From Chamaelirium japonicum (Eukaryota > Streptophyta > Magnoliopsida > Liliales > Melanthiaceae), in NCBI GenBank assembly GCA_947650365.1, contig OX393549.1:97191014-97255013 (forward strand): 64,000 bases of DNA, in the 5' to 3' direction. The notes under the pieces are model-generated. The model was not told the origin of the DNA. It saw nothing but the letters and a program-made list of their open reading frames with translations, and ran no database searches. The position numbers and the translations under genes were made by a program. This document shows positions 49,914 to 61,474 of the stretch, piece after piece (within the stretch, counting starts at the first letter, position 1; each line of letters starts with the position of its first letter).

Positions 49914-50455
49914 TCTCTCGAAATTCGATTCCGCCCATTCAAGTCGGAAGCTCGAAGGTAAGTCGGCTACGCCCTCTCGAGGCTAAAAACCGATAAAAAG
50001 GCTCCTGGCAACCCAGGTCAACCAAAGACCTTCGATTCTGCCCGTTCAAGTCGGAAGCTCGAAGGCAATTCGGCTACGCCCTCTCGAGGCTAAAGTCCGA
50101 TAAAAAGGCTCCTGGCAACCCAGGTCAACCAAAGACCTTCGATTCCGCCCATTCAAGTCGGAAGCTCGAAGGCAATCCGGCTACGCCCTCTCGAGGCTAA
50201 AGTCCGATAAAAGGATCCTGGCAACCCAGGTCAACCAAAGACCTTTGATTCCGCCCATTCAAGTCGGAAGCTCGAAGGCAATTCGGCTACACCCTCTCGA
50301 GGCTAAAGTCCGATAAAAAGCTCCTGGTAACCCAGGTCAACCAGAGACCTTCGATTCCGCCCATTCAAGTCGGAAGCTCGAAGGCAATTCGGCTACGCCC
50401 TTTCAAGGCGAAAGTCAGATAAAAATGCTCCTGACAATCCAGGTCAAGCTAAACT
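49914..50455 (+). repeat. Tandem array 1, about 108 bp, five copies
   Basis: Units share TTCAAGTCGGAAGCTCGAAGG, CTCTCGAGGCTAAAG and CTCCTGGCAACCCAGG. They begin near 49933, 50040, 50149, 50256 and 50363. Copies are similar but not identical. Non-coding as far as I can see. Confidence 0.9.
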
Positions 50456-50465
50456 ATCAACTATA

Positions 50466-51190
50466 CTTATCCGAGGTGACCAATGCCTCGGCACTCTATA
50501 AGCCCAAGGCCCAGTCCTTGGAACTCAATGACAAAGTCCGAGGCGACCAACGCCTTGGCACTCAACAAGCACAAGGCCCAGCCCTTGGCACTCGAAGATA
50601 AAGTCCGAGGTGACCAATGCCTCGGCAATCTATAAGCCCAAGGCCCAGCCCTTGGCATTCGAAGACAAAGTCCGAGGTGACCAATGCCTCGGCACTCTAC
50701 AAGCCCAAGGCCCAGCCCTTGGCACTCGAAGACAAAGTCCGAGGTGACCAATGCCTCGGCACTCTACAAGCCCAAGGCCCAGCCCTTGGCACTCGAGGAC
50801 AAAGTCTAAGGTGACCAATGCCTCGGCACTCTACAAGCCCAAGGCCCAGCCCTTGGCACTCGAATACAAAGTCCGAGGTGAACAATGCCTCGGCACTCTA
50901 TAAGCCCAAGGCCCAGCCCTTGGCACTCGAAGACAAAGTCCGACGTGACCAATGCCTCGGCAATCTACAAGCCCAAGGCCCAGCCCTTGGCACGCAAAGA
51001 CAAAGTCTGAGGTGACCAATGCCTCGGCACTCTACAAGCCCAAGGCCTAGCCCTTGGCACTAAAAGATAAAGTCTGAGGCGACCAATGCCTCGGCACTCT
51101 ACAAGCCCAAGGCCCAGCCCTTGGCACTTGAAGACAAAGTCCTAGGCGACCAACACCTCGGTACTATATAATCCCAAGGCCCTACCCTTG
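50466..51190 (+). repeat. Tandem array 2, about 67 bp, eleven copies
   Basis: Unit contains GAGGTGACCAATGCCTCGG, AAGCCCAAGGCCCAG and CCCTTGGCACTCGAAGA. Period is about 67 bp, with starts near 50473, 50540, 50608 and so on. The matched, shifting frames on both strands across it are repeat artefacts. Copies toward the right are more diverged. Confidence 0.92.
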
Positions 51191-51689
51191 ACACATAAAG
51201 ATAAAGTCCGAGACGTCGTCGCCGACATATTGGCATTCGATCAAAAGTCCAGGCTTAGTCTTGTCACTCAGGTCCAAGCATTAGATTGTCAATGGCCATC
51301 ACATTTTCTCGACGACTAACGGTTCCAAGCCGGTCAGGGGGTGGTTGGTCTGACTCTGTCAGTGCGTGTCTCCACACTGGTGCAGTCGACGGTGGGTAAC
51401 ACGGGATAAAATGGTGCTTCCTCGATCCTGGCCAAGTCAACACCCTCGCGTGACCGTAGTACCTGATGAATATAGTAACCAGGTACGGTAATACATTGGG
51501 TGAAGACCGGCTGGCCATCATGCGTCGTCATCCTAGATTATCTCTAAGAAACCCCCTCGAATGTAGCATTGTCCCTCGCCGACATCCTCGCGCACCAGCG
51601 TTTTACCGAAAAAGTGTCGGTTTCAAAGGGGGCTGAAATTCGAAAAATACACTATTTTCAATACCGACACTTTTTGACCTCTTCTAGCA

Positions 51690-52840
51690 GCCCCAATAAT
51701 GGGGTGTCGACACCAACAAGCAGCCCCCCCTCGGTTTCGCATAAAAACCGAGTAGGAAAGGAATGACGGCACACCATCAACAGCACACCCCTCGGTTACG
51801 TCAGAAAACCGAGAGGGGGTGTGTGTCGGCATCGACAAGCAACCCCCCCCTCGGTTTCGCACAAAAACCAAGTGGGGAAGGGGTGACGGCACCCCACAAG
51901 CAGTCCCCCCATCTCGGTTTCACAAAAAACTGAGAGGAGAGGGGGTGTTGGCATCAGCTACAACCACCCCTCGGTTTTGTCAGAAAACCGAGAGGGGGTG
52001 TGTGTCGGCATCAACAAGCAGCCCCCCCTCGGTTTCTCACAAAAATCGAGTGGGGAGGGGGTGACGGCACACCGTCGGCAGCACACCCCTCGGTTTCATC
52101 AGAAAACCGAGAGGGGGTGTGTGTCGACATCAACAAGCAGCCCCCCCTCGATTTCGCACAAAAATCGAGTGGGGAGGGGGTGACGGCACACCGTCGGTAG
52201 CACACCCCTCGGTTTCGTCAGAAAACCGAGAGGGGGTGTGTGTCGACATCAACAAGCAGCCCCTCCTCGGTTTCGCATAAAAACCGAGTGGGGAGGGGGT
52301 GATGCACACCATCAGCAGTACACCCCTCGGTTTCGTCAGAAAACCGAGAGGGGGTTTCGTCAGCAGCACACCCCTCGGTTTCGTCAGAAAACCGAGAGGG
52401 GGTGTGTGTTGGCATCAACAAGCAGCCCCCCTCGGTTTCGCACAAAAACCGAGTGGGGAGGGGGTGACGCACACCATCAGCAGTACACCCCTCGGTTTCG
52501 TCAGAAAACCGAGAGGGGGTGTGTGTCGGCATCAACAAGCAGCCCCCCTCGGTTCCGCATAAAAACCGAGTGGGGAGGGGGTGGCGACACACCATCAACA
52601 ACCACCCGTCAGCAGCACAACTCTCGGTTTCGTCAGAAAACCGAGAGGGGGTGTGTGTCGGCATCAACAAGCAGCCCCCCCCCCCCCCTCGATTTCACAC
52701 AAAAACCGAGTGGGGAGGGAGCGACGGCATACCATCAGCAGCCCACCCCTCGGTTTCGACAGAAAACCGAGAGAGGAGGTGTTCGGCATCAATATCAACC
52801 CACCCCTTGGTTTCATCAGAAAACCGAGAGGGGGGGGTGC
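51690..52840 (+). repeat. Tandem array 3, hairpin-bearing units of about 120 bp
   Basis: About 19 short hairpins at roughly 60-bp intervals, alternating in two types. Both have a stem of CCCCTCGGTTT pairing with AAACCGAG(A/T)GGGG; the loops are TCGTCAGA-like and CGCACAA-like. Two hairpins make a unit of about 120 bp, nine or so units. Frames here (for example 52238-52939) are repeat artefacts. Confidence 0.92.
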
Positions 52841-53205
52841 TCGGCGCCATCCAAACTTATTAGTCAATCCAATTCAAGTGACATTCGCACACAAGGATCA
52901 GCCAAAGACGAAGAGTTATCTTCCATTGGAATTGGTTGAATAGCATCTCCACCTAACCTATTGAGTTGGCCGTACAAACTTCGCAAGCAAAATTCCTCCT
53001 TATTATCTGGGGGTGGACTCGTGGTAACCGTCGCGTCATCACTAGGGCCCGACTGCAGTCCCTAGTGAATACAGTAACTAGGTGCAGTTGGGTGTCGAAC
53101 AGAGACGGATGAGTTACCGCGTATCGATGCCTCTTCAAGACGCGCGTAGGACACTCGGTCAACGCGTTCTTTAGAGTCATCTCTTTATGAAGGTGATTAC
53201 TGGAA

Positions 53206-53660
53206 AAGTTACTCGTCAAGGTATATGATGTTTCACGTCCACTTTGACCGTTTTTTCAGCGCCTACACAACGGCACCTTATACGCATTCATCTGACGCAC
53301 ATATGAAAAGTTATGGCTGTCGAAAGTTTTCAAAGTCTTTTTCTCCGAATACATGCATTGGAAATATTACACGCAAAGGTGCCCGACGCTTTACGTCCAC
53401 TTTAACCAGTTTTTCAGCGCCTACGCAACAACGCCTTATACGCATTGATCTGACGCGTGTATAAAAAGTTATAACAGTAGGAAGTTTTCGAGGCCTTTTC
53501 CTCCGAAGGCAGGCATCCGAAAGGTCACACGTCAAGGTGTGCGATGTTTCACGTCCACTTTGATCGGTATTTCGGCTCCGACACAACGACACCTTATACG
53601 CGTTGATCCGACGTGTGTATGAAAAGTTATGACTGTCTGAAGACTTCGAGACTCTTACAC
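53206..53660 (+). repeat. Tandem array 4, about 158 bp, three copies
   Basis: Starts near 53206, 53366 and 53526. Shared parts include CGTCCACTTTGA, ACGCATTGATCTGACGC, AAAAGTTATGAC and CTTTTCCTCCGAA. Copies are diverged by roughly 10-20 percent by eye. It lies directly before the APR piece. Confidence 0.85.
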
Positions 53661-53689
53661 GGAGGGAAAGATTACAGAGGAAGTTGATC

Positions 53690-54606
53690 ACGAGCATTGA
53701 TCTCATGGCCTCCGTTGTGCCTTCTCGGGTTCCATCTCCCTGCACACAATCGTCCCCCGCGAGCCCAGAACGGCCCAGATCAGCGTCACCAGGCATCTGG
53801 AATCCTCGCCGGCGGCCAGAATACCTCCCCGGCGGCGATTGATGGCGAGGCCCGCCCGCACCGTGGAACCGCATCGTAGGAGCGAGTCGGTCGCCCCCTT
53901 TGGCCGCCACGGCAACGACGGCGGGGGTGGAGGGCCCGGAGAGGACGAGGGAGGAAGAGGGTCTCGATTGCGAGAAGCTCGCGGCGGAGCTGGAGCATGC
54001 CTCCCCTCTCGCGATCATGGATCGAGCCCTCGAGCGGTTCGGGAACGACATCGCCATCACCTTCAGTGGAGCGGAGGATGTCGCATTGATCAAATACGCT
54101 CGGCTGACAGGCCGGCCTTTCAGGGTCTTCAGCCTCGACATCGGCCGGCTGAACCCAGAGACCTATAGGTTCTTCGACGCCGTGGAGAAGCACTACGACA
54201 TCCACATCGAGTACATATTTCCGAACGCAGTGGAGGTGCAGGGGCTCGTGAGGACCAAGGGTCTCTTCTCATTCTACAAAGATGGGCACCAGGAGTGTAG
54301 CAGGGTGCGGAAGGTGAGGCCGCTGAGGCGGGCCCTCAAGGGCCTCAGGGCTTGGATCACCGGCCAGCGCAAGGATCAATCCCCGGGGACCAGAGCCCAC
54401 ATCCCCGTTGTTCAGGTCGACCCTCGAAGGCATGGACGGCGGAGCCGGTAGCCTAATCAAGTGGAATCCCGTCGTGAACGTCGACGGCAAGGACATCTGG
54501 AGTTTCCTCCGAACCATGGATGTCCCCGTCAACTCCCTGCACTCACAAGGCTACGTGTCGATCGGGTGCGAGCCGTGCACGAGGCCGGTCCTGCCGGGGC
54601 AGAGAG
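53690..54606 (+). pseudogene. APR: Captured APS reductase (APR) gene fragment
   Basis: Encodes the N-terminal plastid-transit-like region and most of the reductase domain of plant adenosine 5'-phosphosulfate reductase, which reduces activated sulfate to sulfite in plastids. The presumed start MASVVPSRVPSP is at 53705; then a Pro/Arg/Ser-rich leader, then the conserved [35 protein letters not shown] (nucleotide-binding loop), [54 protein letters not shown] and the [14 protein letters not shown] cysteine motif. The copy stops there: the glutaredoxin-like C-terminal domain of plant APR is absent. The coding sequence is continuous in DNA with no intron, but its frame is broken at least twice, so I regard it as a captured pseudogene carried by the TR-GAG element, not a working enzyme. 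GC-rich, unlike surrounding repeats. Confidence 0.9.
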
Positions 54607-54936
54607 AAAGAAAGAAAGGAAAAAGAGAAAAACTGTTCTTTCACCAAAAGGGTCTCGGTACCCTCTCGGTATTCTCTCGGTACCCTCTCGGTATGCTCTC
54701 GGTACCCTCTCGGTATCCACTCGGTCGGAAAACACACTGCTTTTTCGGAAACACTCCCTTGCAAAACCGAGACTTTTGGCCCGCGCCAAAAGGGTCTCGG
54801 CATCGGCAGAAGGAGACTCTGCTAATGCGAACCGCAGCACCGACAGCCCTTGCCAACCGCGACAGGATCCTAAGGCGTTTGCACCTCGGAATCCCAGCCG
54901 ACCCAGGGGGTCCTGACCCGACTGGGAGGGGGTAAC
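54607..54936 (+). other. Junction between APR fragment and 3' LTR
   Basis: AG-rich run at 54600-54632, then a 54648-54728 stretch of short CTCGGTA(C/T)CCT-type units in about ten copies, then roughly 200 bp with no recognised content, ending in a polypurine tract. The CTCGGTA motif resembles the TCGGTTT stems of array 3 and may share an origin. Confidence 0.6.
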
Positions 54937-55549
54937 TGTGGGTGCAAAAATTGTACCGGACCGGATCAGAGCGGTATGGGCCCGCGCAACGGCCCAAGTG
55001 GGTAAGCCCGCCCGGGTTCATGGGCCCACTCTACGAGGCTCGCAGATCAAGCCCTCCCCCTTATTGGGCCCGAACAACGGCCCAATAAGGGCCCAGCAAG
55101 GAGGCCCAGAACCAGTGCCACGTCATCATCGCCACATCATCACTGCCATATCGGGCACGTGCCTACGCTACAAAAGGACCCCCAAGGCATCCAGGAAAAT
55201 GGGTTGGTCATTCAATCAGAGGAAGAGGGATTCCAGCTCCAGAGCAAGTGCAAGAGCTTACTTCTCTCCTCCTAGTTTCTTTTCTTGTTGCTCCGTGCAA
55301 CCCCCACTGTAAAAAGCTTCACTCGGCCTGTCGAGAGAACGCTTCCCATCTTTATATTTATTATAGTGGAAACCAGGTGGCACCTCTCGCTCGGAGACGT
55401 AGGTCGTAAGACCGAACTTCGACAACAACTCCGTGTGTCATCTCTCTCCTTCTCAACTTTATAATCTCTAACTCTACAAACCATCCTCATTCAATCAAGG
55501 CTGTGGGGCGGGGTTCCCGATCAAGGCGGCTCGGAAATTTCCCCCCACA
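54937..55549 (+). repeat. 3' LTR of the TR-GAG element
   Basis: Partner of 47370-47982, with about ten differences. Followed by target duplication GAGAC. Confidence 0.92.
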
Positions 55550-55554
55550 GAGAC

Positions 55555-58500
55555 GAAGGCCACGGCAAGCAAGGCAACATAAGCAAGACCAGGTGATGAG
55601 GAGACTTCCCGAGCGAAGGACTTTCAAGAAGAAAAGCAAGACTCCAAGAAGAAAGGCGTTCAAAGTGCCACCGAAAAATCTAAACGATCTCCTCCAGCAA
55701 AGCCTTCCGGAACCAACAATGTTGCAAGAGTTCTTCCCCGATTACTTCCTCCCAATCGATCAGCACATCAGGGTCTCGTGTTGCATGGTTGAAGTTCATA
55801 AAATGTCGGAAGGAAAAGGCAAGATCGAGACTTCTGAAGAAGGCGACTCCACCGACAAGAGAGACGACTCCGACAAAGAAGGCACTGCCTCTCATGACGA
55901 GGCAATCTTGCACTTGCCGCTCGTAAAAGCTTTGCACCCCCCGAAGAAAGCTCGCCTAGCAATGGCTGCAGCCTTGGCGGACCCAGACAGCTACAAGAAG
56001 AAGAGGAAGGATGGCGAGAAGGGCAAGACTGTGGTCTTATGCGACGCGACGATAACCTTCTCAGACGAAGACTTGCAACTCAGAGCACGATTGCACAACC
56101 GGCCCGTCTACGTCTCGGGATACATCAAGGAGATGCCAGTGAATCGAATTCTGCTAGACTGTGTATCCGCCGTCAACATCATGCCCATCCAGACAATGCG
56201 GCAACTCGGCATCACCAATGACCAGCTCTCGCACAGCCAGCTGGCCATTCAAGGGTTCAACCAGGGCGGGCAGCCCACCATCGGAATCATCCGTCTGAAA
56301 CTTTCAATCGACCCGCTCGACACAACGATCCTCTTCCACATCATTGATTGCCAGATGTCGTATCACCTTCTGTTGGAAAGACCATGACTACATGAGAATG
56401 GTGTTGTAGTATCCACTTGGCATCAGTGCCTCAAGTACTACAAGGAAGGCATAGAGAAGTGCATCGTCACTGATGATATGCCATTCAATGAAGCCGAAGC
56501 ATACCTTGCTGACGCCAAGTTCTATCAGGCGAAAGACCTTGTAGCAGAAGTCCTTCCAGCTAAAGCCCCTTGAATCCAAAAGGCTGAAGAAGTGAAGCAA
56601 TATAAGGCTCCTCCACCTGCAAATATGATGCAACCTTCCGACAAGGTGATACTCGAAGTCAAGGAGCGTCGAAATCAAGACAAAGGAGGCATATCAATTC
56701 CAAGCCGAGAGCAATGCAACATACTCCATTGCCCGTTCAAGTGACACCAGTCCTGCGCCTCGCACCTCAATGGCTTCGCAAACCCGAGCGACCGCCTTCT
56801 ACTTCGGCAAAAAAGCCAGTCCCGTCATTATCGTAGGCCAATGTCATCACTCTGCAAGAAATGACATTGTCGTTACCTAGTCTGACGCAAGCTTCAAACC
56901 CAATCGGACCTGACGGATCTACCGACAACAATCGACTCGAATTCAAGCCAAAAGGGAGTTGGGGGCAAAACACCTCCAAGTTGCTATTCAAAGCCGGCTA
57001 CAATGAAGGAAGCGCTATGCCAATGGGCACACTTCTCCCAGCGGCAATGCCACATGGGATGACCAGGACTCAAGCTCGTCCGTTTCAAAGCGGCGAACAA
57101 ATTCTCCCGAACCGCCGAGGTATCGGCTCCTGTCAAACCCCGATGGTCGTCAAGATTGCAACGAAGAAGACCTTCACCTCCAACTATATTGAGGTGAAGA
57201 TGATAGACGAAGCAGCTAAAGGATCGACAATCTTCGATGCACGCTCCACCTATGCTAGCCGTACGGATAGCAAGAGAAGACAGCGATGAGCTCGATGCCA
57301 AGCTATACTCCAGAAGCAAAACAAAAGCAGTCAAAGTCGGTCGAATCTAAAGCGTATATCCATGTTCGAAATACTAGGGCCAATCAAGTAACCAAAGAAG
57401 AGGTCGGTATTTGACCATTTGGGAATTTCAATCGAGGAAGTCGTTTCAACACCCGCCCACCCACCCATGGCGGTTGTCAATCATATCTCCATTATCGAAA
57501 CTGACAACGATGATATTTCTACTTCGGACGACAAGTTGCAAGATGGCCTGCCGGTCCTCGAAGAAGGGGGGGCAGTCCACCGTTGATGACTTGAAGGAAA
57601 TCAACTTGGGCATAGAAACGGAGCCTTGGCCTACATTCGTCAGTACATTCTTGACTCCTGAAGAAGAAGCTGCATACATCAACCTGCTCCAAGAATATCG
57701 AGATGTCTTCGCATGGTCCTACAAGGAGATACCGGGTCTCGATCCTAAAATCGCAGTGCACCAGCTCAGCGTCAAACACGGAGCTAGTGCCATCAAGCAA
57801 GGACAAAGACGCTACCGGCCGAAACTTGTACCCCAAATAGAAGGCGAAGTAAACAAGTTAATCCAAGTCAGCTTCATCTGAGAGGTCAAGTACACGACAT
57901 GGATCTCTAGCGTCATCCCAGTCAAAAAGAAGAATGGTCAAATCAGAGTGTGCGTGGATTTCAGAGACTTGAACAACGCATGTCCGAAGGATGACTTTTC
58001 GTTGCCAATCACAGAGCTAATGGTGGACGCGACGACAGGCCACGAGGTGCTAACTTTCATGGATGAATCCTCAGGCTACAACCAGATCCGGATGGTACCC
58101 AAAGACGAAAAACTCACAGTATTCCGCACACCAAAGGGAATCTACTGCTACAAAGTTATGCCATTCGGCTTGAAAAACGCAGGAGCCACCTACCAATGAG
58201 CCATGCAGAAAATCTTCGATAACATTCTTCATCAAAACGTGGAGTGCTACATCAATATCCATGTTGTAAAGTCTAAGAAGAAGTCGACACATCTGTAAGA
58301 TCTCGAGCTGATCTTCAAATGACTATGAAGGTACCAGCTCTACATGAATCCGCTCAAGTGCACGTTTGGAGTCTTCTCGGGTAAATTCCTTGGCTTCGTC
58401 GTACAACATCGAGGTATTGAGATAGATCAATCCAAAATTGATGCTATCATCAATATGCCCGCACCAAAGACCGTGTGAGACCTCAGAGGTCTCCAAGGGG

Positions 58501-60874
58501 ATCTGGCGTATATCCGAAGATTCATCGCCAACCTAGCTAGGAAGTACCGCCCGTTCAGTCGCCTCATGAAGAAAGGAGCGTCGTTCAAATAGGATGATGC
58601 TTGTCAAAAAGCTCTCCAAAGCATCAAAAGCTATCTACTGAAGCTGCCAGTTCTATCAGCACCAGTTCAAGAAAGGTCGCTAATTCTCTACATTAGTGCC
58701 CAGAAGCAATCCTTGGGGGCACTTCTAGCTTAAGACAACGAGCTAGGCAAGGAGACGGCATGCTACTACTTGAGTCGCACTCTCGTAGGCGCAGAGCTAA
58801 ACTACTCCCTAATCGAGAAGGTCTATCAGGCGCTCATCTTTGCTACAAAGAAGCTGCGACACTACATGCTGGCTCACACCGTTAGACTCATCTCGAAGGC
58901 CGACCCCCTCAAATACATCGTGTCAAAGCTAGTGCTCTCCTAACGTCTAGTGAAGTGGGCACTACTACTCCTCGAGTTTGACATCACCTTCGTACCACAG
59001 AAGGCAGTCAAAGGGCAAGCTCTCGCAGACTTCCTCGCATAATATCCCCTCTTGGCAGAATGGGAACTATCAGAAGATCTCCCAGACGACGAAGTGTTCT
59101 CCATCGGCATTACCCCCTCCTGGAAGATGTTCTTTGACGGTGCAGCAAGACAAGACATAGCAGGAGCCGGGGTAATTTTAGTCACTTCAAACGATGAGAT
59201 ACTCCCCTTCTCGTTTCTACTGTCGAAACCTTACTCCAACAACGTGGCAGAATATCAAGCTCTATTCATTGGCCTCGAACTCGCCAACGATATGAAGCTT
59301 CAAGGACTCGAGATTTTCAGTGACTCTCAGCTCGTCATCCAGCAAGTCTTGGGGGTATACAAAATCAACAAAGAAGACCTAGTGCCACTGCACGCGCGAG
59401 CTTTGGAACTCCTCGGCAAACGTGAGGCTGCTTCTATTCAACATGTCTCCAGAAACCTCAACCAGTAGGCCGACGCACTCACGAACTTGACGGTTACACT
59501 CCCGTTTCTAGAAGAACACCAGCTCATCATCACTGTCTGCAGAAGAATAGTGCTCACCAAAGAAGAAGCCCCTATCGGGATCCTAGCTCAAGCCAATGCG
59601 ATGCACGTCCTCAAAATTAAAGAGCAAGACTGGAGGCAACCCTTTGTGGATTACCTCATCCATGATAAACTCTCCGACGATCCAAAGCGCAAGATTGACA
59701 TTCGTCGGTGGTCTCTGAAGTTCTACAACTTCAACAATGAGCTGTACCGTCGAAGTTACGATGGCACAATCCTGAGGTGCCTCGCAGAGGAAGAGGCAGA
59801 AGCAGCACTGGAAGAAGTACACACTGAAATCTGTGGCTTGCACCAGTCTGGTCCAAAGCTCCACTTTCGCATCAGGAGGATGGGCTATTACTGGCCCACC
59901 ATGATTAAAGACAGCTTGGAGTTCGCAAAGAAATGTCATACTTGCCAGCTACACGGTGACTACATCCGTCAACCGCAGAGCCTTTGCACCCAACAATCGC
60001 ATCGTGGCCCTTCGACGGATAGGGACTCGACATCGTCGGTCCCCTGCCCAAATCATCCAAATAATATCTTTATATCCTGGCAGCAACAGACTACTTCTCC
60101 AAATAGGCTGAAGCAATACCTCTACGGGAAGTTACAAGACACTCCGTCATCAGCTTTATCCAAAACGACATCATCATCCGGTACGGAATCCCTCGTTATA
60201 TCATAACGGACAACGGAAAACAATTCAAAAATGCTGCTGTCAGCCAGTTCTGCGCCAAGTACGATATTAAGTAGAAATGCTCAACAATATACAACGCTGT
60301 GGCCAACGATCTGGCAGAGGCCTTCAATAAGATTCTTTGCAAGCTTCTGGAGAAGATCATCTCGAAAACAAAGAAGGACTGACACGAACTCATGGGCGAA
60401 GCACTATGGGCCTACCGAATGTCCTTTCGTACTCCAACGCAAGCAACTCCGTACTCCCTCGTCTATGGGGTAGAAGTCGTTCTTCCACTCGAGCTTCAGA
60501 TCCCGTCGCTCAGGATAGCCGTCTAAGAAGGCCTCACCAACAACGACAACGCCCAGCTCCGCCTAGCAGAATTAGAGGTATTGGATGAAAGGTGCCTCGA
60601 AGCTCAGCAACGTTTGGAGTGTTATCAGGCCAGATTGACTCGCGCCTTCAATAAAAAGATCCACCCTCGATCCTTCCAAACAGGAGAACTGGTGCTGGCA
60701 GTCAAACTCCCCATTATTCTCTCGCATCGAGGAGGTAAGAAGTTCGACGCCAAATGGGATGGACCGTATGCCATCAAAGAAGTCTACTCCAACGGCGCTT
60801 ACCTCCTCACCACGCCAGAAGGGCTCACACTCGGCCCTATCAACAGCAAGTACCTCAAAAGGTACTATGCCTAA
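55555..60874 (+). CDS. Tat-type gypsy pol region
   Basis: Resumes right after the nested element. Protease-like region is at 56090-56387 (VNRILLDCVSAVNIMP, MSYHLLLERP). Reverse transcriptase near 57600-58420 has VDFRDLNNACPKDDFSLP, FMDESSGYNQIRM and KVMPFGLKNAGATYQ. RNase H near 59100-59468 has FFDGAARQDIAGAGVIL and IFSDSQLVIQQV. Integrase is at about 59480-60490, with a zinc-binding HTEICGLHQSGPKLHFRIRR and a C-terminal region 60581-60874 (FDAKWDGPYAIKEVYSNG). Element coding sequence, broken by many changes. Confidence 0.85.
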
Positions 60875-61474
60875 AGCAAGGCCATACTCCTTGCGTAAAA
60901 AAAAAAAAAAAACATGAACTACGTGTGACTTGATCCCCCTTAGGGGGGGTACGTAGGCAGCCTGAGAAGTCACTTCATGTTCAGTCTGACAAAAAGAAAA
61001 AGCCAACAATGGTCCATGCAAATGATTTACGAAATATGATGATATTATTAGATATTCGAGGGAAGACGGTACATGGCATACGTTCTAAAGAAAAACTACA
61101 ATGCAAGATGACAAGACAAGAAGCAGCTAGAAGAAAGTATCTAAAGCTCGAAGACGGTGCAGTAACTCCTCTCTAGTGGCCTCTACTCACTGTAGCTCCA
61201 AAGGACGTGTGGCCAAAAGCTCACGACGGACTGACAGGTCTGATTGCTGCTTCAAGAAGCTCGCCTTCAAAGCTCTCTTCGTAGTCTCGACCCGCTTCAA
61301 ACGAGATTCTACCTTTCGAAGCAAGATGCGCACCGATTCTACCTTCTTCTATGCCTTCGTCAGACTAGAAGCGGCCTCCGCAAGCTGGTGCTCTGACTGA
61401 CATAAACTCACCTCGGCAGCAGCCAACTCAGAAGGAGTACTCCCCTCTATTAGAGCCCGTCGGGAACGATAAGC
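60875..61474 (+). other. Post-pol spacer of the Tat-type element
   Basis: A poly-A run at 60898-60914 lies in a passage that is typically conserved just after pol in Tat elements (AACTACGTGTGACTTGAT near 60920, GTACGTAGGCAG near 60950). Nothing else supported. It leads to the antisense ORF remnants. Confidence 0.5.

Larger units (their letters stand above)
47370..55549 (+). mobile_element. TR-GAG-like element carrying tandem arrays and an APR gene piece
   Basis: Complete LTR element of 8180 bp with 613-bp LTRs (47370-47982 and 54937-55549), target duplication GAGAC (47365-47369 and 55550-55554), TG and CA ends, a primer-binding site beginning TTGGCGCCGTC at 47987, and a polypurine tract GGGAGGGGG at 54924-54932. 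Internal order: gag (48122-49774), four tandem arrays (49914-53660), an APS reductase piece (about 53690-54606), and a short repeat. No pol domain is recognisable. LTRs differ at about 10 positions, 1.6 percent, so it is recent. It sits inside the Tat-type element and is parallel to it. Structure matches the terminal-repeat-with-gag class, which depends on partners for reverse transcription. Confidence 0.92.

Noticed and set aside
49914-52840. Regular arrays that could be mistaken for a CRISPR locus
   Set aside because: Whole units repeat, with no unique spacers, in a plant retrotransposon; there are no cas genes.
52218-52939. 150- and 233-codon frames
   Set aside because: Products of the 120-bp hairpin array, periodic in every frame.
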